Assembly: GCA_003456095.1 (NCBI GenBank)
Contig: DMPF01000017.1
Span: forward strand, 1-6,615
Length of the DNA stretch: 6,615 nt
Direction: 5' to 3'
Source: Bacillota bacterium
Lineage (GTDB): Bacteria > Bacillota > Dethiobacteria > DTU022 > UBA8154
Shown one piece after another: positions 3,744 to 6,615 of the stretch (positions within the stretch are counted from its first letter, which is position 1; every line of letters starts with the position of its first letter). A model generated the notes under the pieces. It had not been told where the DNA came from, searched no databases, and saw only the letters and a program-made list of their open reading frames with translations. The translations under genes and the position numbers were made by a program.

Positions 3744-6615
3744 TCATCTTTCCAGGTCGCATCTCAGGCATCGCCTGGTTTCATGCCTGGCATCCTCCTC
3801 GGAAAATCCCATTTCAGTCTCCCGGAAATTTTTAACGCGCTCCACGGCCGGAAGATGGGTTACTTTCGGCCTGAATTGCGGTTGCCATGTCTCCTCATCA
3901 GTCTCGCTATCCCGGGCTTCCAGCATGGGTTCGCCGTTTTTCCGATCATACATCTGAACCCTTGATTGATCGCCTTTAAAGTATTTCTCGATGGCCATGG
4001 CTCCCCTTCTGCCCGCGGCAATAGCCTCGATCACCATCCCCGGGCCGGAAACAAAATCACCGCCGGCAAATACTCCCGGGACATTTGCGGAAAGTCTGTT
4101 CGGATCCACAGAGAGAGTTTCCCAGCGTGTTCTTTCCAGCGCGCTGTCCAAGGGCAAAAACGATAAGTCCGGCGCCTGCCCCACGGCGGCAAAAACAGTG
4201 TCGGCCTCCATAAAGAACTCCGAGCCGGGCAGGGGCATGGGCCGGCGGCGCCCGTCCGCGTCGGGTTCACCCAGTGCCATGCGCGAGCACTGGACGCCGG
4301 TCACCTTCCAGTTTTCACTGACCACGCGGGTTGGGCTGACCAGAAAAAGTATCTTAATGCCTTCGGCCAAGGCTTCTTTATACTCCACTTCGGATACGGG
4401 CATTTCTTCCCTGGTTCTGCGGTAAAGAATAGTAACTTCCCAGGCTCCGAGACGGACAGCGGTGCGAGCGGTATCCAGCGCCACATTGCCGCCGCCGATC
4501 ACGACCACACGCCGCCCGACCATCACCGCTTTGCCCGTCTTCACGTCTCTTAAGAAGCGCAATCCATAATAAAAACCAGTCAGATCCTCAATTTCGCCGG
4601 GAATACCGATTCGCTGGCTCCTTTGGGCGCCAGCCGCGATAAAGACAGCGTCATAGCCCTGTTTCCTGAGGTCTTCAATGGTCAGGTTCATATTGATGGG
4701 GGTGCTGAAGCGGATATCCACACCGCGTTTAATAATGTAATCGATCTCTTTTTTTATCACTGCTTCCGGCAGTCTGAACTCTGGAATGGCCACGTAGAGC
4801 ATGCCGCCGCCGACGGGAAGGGCCTCGAAAACGGTGACCGCATAACCCGCCTTGGCCAGAAAATAGGCGCAAGCAAGGCCGCAGGGGCCGGCGCCAATTA
4901 CGGCCACTCTTTGCTTATGCAGCTTGCGGAACGGCTCCGGCTCAGGCAGCTCGCCAAGATGATCGAAATACCAGTCAGCGGCAAAACGCTTCAAAGCCCG
5001 TATGGCTACCGCCTCATCCAGTTCCCCGCGCCGGCAGCGCACTTCACAGGGATGATGACAAATCCGGCCGCAGATGCCCGGGAAAGGATTTCGTTCCCGG
5101 ATTGTTTCCACCGCTTCCAGGTACTCTCCTGCGGCAATATGGGCCAGGTAGCGCGGTACATCAATACCCACGGGACAAACATGCTGGCAGGGAGAGATCA
5201 TCAGCGCATCGCAGACAGCCGCCGGGCATTTTTTCTCCCGGATATGACTTTCGTATTCTTCCCGGAAATACTTCAGTGTGGTTAACACCGGGTTCGGGCA
5301 GGTCTGACCCAAACCGCAAAGGGATGTTTCTTTAACCGTATTGGCGATGCTGAGCAACGTGTCAATATCATCGTCCCGGCCGTGACCCTGGACAATGCGC
5401 GTCAGGATTTCCAGCATCTGTTTTGTTCCCAGCCGGCAGGGAGTGCATTTCCCGCAGGACTCCGACTGGGTAAAGCTCAGAAAATAACGGGCAATCTCCA
5501 CCATGCAAGTGGCCTCATCCAACACTACCATACCGCCGGAGCCCATAATGGAGCCGAGCCTGGCAAAGCTCTCATACTCCACTGGCGAGTCGAGATAGCG
5601 TGCCGGAACACAGCCCCCCGAAGGCCCGCCGGTCTGCACCGCCTTGAAGCGTCTGCCCCGCGGAATGCCGCCGCCGATATCAAAAATGATTTTTGCGAGG
5701 GGCGTGCCCATGGGCACCTCTACCAGACCGCTGTTGGCGATTTTTCCTGTCAGAGCAAATACCGCCGTGCCGCGGCTATTTCCCGTACCGATGCCGGCAA
5801 ACCAGCCGGAACCACGGCTGAGCACGGCGGAAACCGCAGCCAGCGTCTTGACATTGTTGATTACCGTCGGCCTTCCATCCAAGCCCGATTGAGTAGGAAA
5901 CGGGGGGCGCGGGCGGGGCATGCCGCGCCTGCTCTCGATGGAGGCAATCAGTGCGGTTTCTTCGCCGCATACAAAAGAGCCGGCTCCTTCTTTGACATGA
6001 ATGATAAAGGAAAAATTCGAGCCTAAAATTTTTTCGCCCAGATACCCCCTCTCCGCGGCTTGCCCTATGGCAATGCGGATACGTTTCACAGCCAGGGGGT
6101 ATTCGGCCCGCACATAAATATAGCCTTCGCTCGCTCCGGTCGCATAGCCCGCAATGCTAAGACCCTCCACAACGGCATGGGGATCGGCCTCCAGGATGGA
6201 ACGATCCATAAACGCTCCCGGATCCCCTTCATCAGCATTGCAGATGACGTATTTTCTTTCGCCGGGAGAGTTGCGGCAAAACTCCCATTTCTTCGCAGTG
6301 GGGAAGCCGGCCCCGCCCCTTCCCCGCAAACCCGCCCTGTTCATTTCCTCGATTACATCCTGTGGCGTCATCTCCAAAACAGCTTTTTTAAGCGCCTGGT
6401 AGCCTCCCAGTGCCAGATAGTGATCAATTTTTTCCGGATTGATCCGCCCGCACTTATGGAGGATGACACGCTGCTGCTCCCGGTAAAAACTAACATCGCT
6501 ATATTTCGGCACTGCCGCACCGCTGATCGGGTCGCGGTAGAAAAGTCGCTCCACATATTTGCCGTCGCGCAGATGAGAGGCAGCAATTTCCGCGGCATCC
6601 TCGACCTGAACCTTG
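3744..6615 (-). CDS. NuoF-GltD fusion: NAD(P)H-dependent FMN/FAD/Fe-S oxidoreductase, N-terminus outside the window
   Basis: The frame stays open to the right edge: 20 residues (KVQVEDAAEIAASHLRDGKY) precede the GTG at 6554. They resemble the link from a thioredoxin-like [2Fe-2S] domain to NuoF/HydB, so that GTG is internal and at least 956 residues exist. Numbered from that GTG, the NuoF part shows GLRGRGGAGFPT (75-86), NADEGDPGAFMDR (106-118) and KEGAGSFVCGEET (188-200) for FMN and NADH. A [4Fe-4S] site follows at C367, C370, C373 and C413. Further cysteines at 443, 448, 456, 460 and 495, 499, 503, 507 belong to a GltD-type N-terminal Fe-S domain. The GltD part has a FAD fold, GAGPCG (554-559), an NAD(P) fold, GGGNVALDTAR (687-697) with YRRTREEMP (711-719) suggesting NADPH, and a second FAD segment, AGGD (830-833). 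The tail ends in RCLRCD. This architecture resembles transhydrogenases such as Stn and Nfn. Placed before metVF, it likely feeds electrons to MetVF. Confidence 0.92.
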   Translation of the reverse strand, partial: KVQVEDAAEIAASHLRDGKYVERLFYRDPISGAAVPKYSDVSFYREQQRVILHKCGRINPEKIDHYLALGGYQALKKAVLEMTPQDVIEEMNRAGLRGRGGAGFPTAKKWEFCRNSPGERKYVICNADEGDPGAFMDRSILEADPHAVVEGLSIAGYATGASEGYIYVRAEYPLAVKRIRIAIGQAAERGYLGEKILGSNFSFIIHVKEGAGSFVCGEETALIASIESRRGMPRPRPPFPTQSGLDGRPTVINNVKTLAAVSAVLSRGSGWFAGIGTGNSRGTAVFALTGKIANSGLVEVPMGTPLAKIIFDIGGGIPRGRRFKAVQTGGPSGGCVPARYLDSPVEYESFARLGSIMGSGGMVVLDEATCMVEIARYFLSFTQSESCGKCTPCRLGTKQMLEILTRIVQGHGRDDDIDTLLSIANTVKETSLCGLGQTCPNPVLTTLKYFREEYESHIREKKCPAAVCDALMISPCQHVCPVGIDVPRYLAHIAAGEYLEAVETIRERNPFPGICGRICHHPCEVRCRRGELDEAVAIRALKRFAADWYFDHLGELPEPEPFRKLHKQRVAVIGAGPCGLACAYFLAKAGYAVTVFEALPVGGGMLYVAIPEFRLPEAVIKKEIDYIIKRGVDIRFSTPINMNLTIEDLRKQGYDAVFIAAGAQRSQRIGIPGEIEDLTGFYYGLRFLRDVKTGKAVMVGRRVVVIGGGNVALDTARTAVRLGAWEVTILYRRTREEMPVSEVEYKEALAEGIKILFLVSPTRVVSENWKVTGVQCSRMALGEPDADGRRRPMPLPGSEFFMEADTVFAAVGQAPDLSFLPLDSALERTRWETLSVDPNRLSANVPGVFAGGDFVSGPGMVIEAIAAGRRGAMAIEKYFKGDQSRVQMYDRKNGEPMLEARDSETDEETWQPQFRPKVTHLPAVERVKNFRETEMGFSEEDARHETRRCLRCDLER

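Noticed and set aside
4623..6026. Long plus-strand frames (4623-5285 and 5382-6026) opposite the NuoF-GltD fusion.
   Set aside because: They mirror a strongly conserved minus-strand coding sequence; their products are low-information and lack clear ribosome binding sites.

Overview
The window looks like chromosome from an anaerobic, Wood-Ljungdahl-capable Firmicute of the clostridial / Peptococcaceae type. This is inferred from three things: a metV-metF pair of the acetogen type, a NuoF-GltD fusion flavoprotein, and strong AG-rich Shine-Dalgarno sites. The species cannot be named from the sequence alone. No rRNA, tRNA, CRISPR array or complete transposase gene is visible.

Layout. On the plus strand, bases 1-249 hold the C-terminal end of a HAD-family phosphatase. 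Bases 269-367 hold a 32-codon stub resembling the N-terminus of an MGDG-synthase/UgtP-type glycosyltransferase. A zinc-dependent phospholipase C family protein follows (about 401-1030). All remaining genes are on the minus strand and are read from right to left: a NuoF-GltD fusion that runs off the right edge (6614-3744), metV (3730-3086), metF (3068-2175) and a pyrB-type aspartate carbamoyltransferase (2069-1062). PLC and pyrB converge, with 31 bp between their stop codons.

How the genes work together. The fusion gene, metV and metF are separated by only 13 and 17 bp, each with a good ribosome binding site, so they form one operon. MetF (flavin) and MetV (Cys-rich partner) make up the methylenetetrahydrofolate reductase of the methyl branch. 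The fusion carries an NADH/FMN NuoF module, Fe-S motifs and a GltD/NfnB-like FAD-NAD(P) module. It is a plausible electron-input, and possibly bifurcating, partner for MetVF. This is the most interesting system in the window.

pyrB appears to be a separate unit. It has its own extended -10 promoter and is bracketed by copies of a GGGACATAAT-containing repeat: a 20/21 direct repeat on either side of the gene, and a perfect 10-bp inverted match at the metF stop codon. This suggests insertion or rearrangement of a pyrB cassette between metF and the phospholipase gene.
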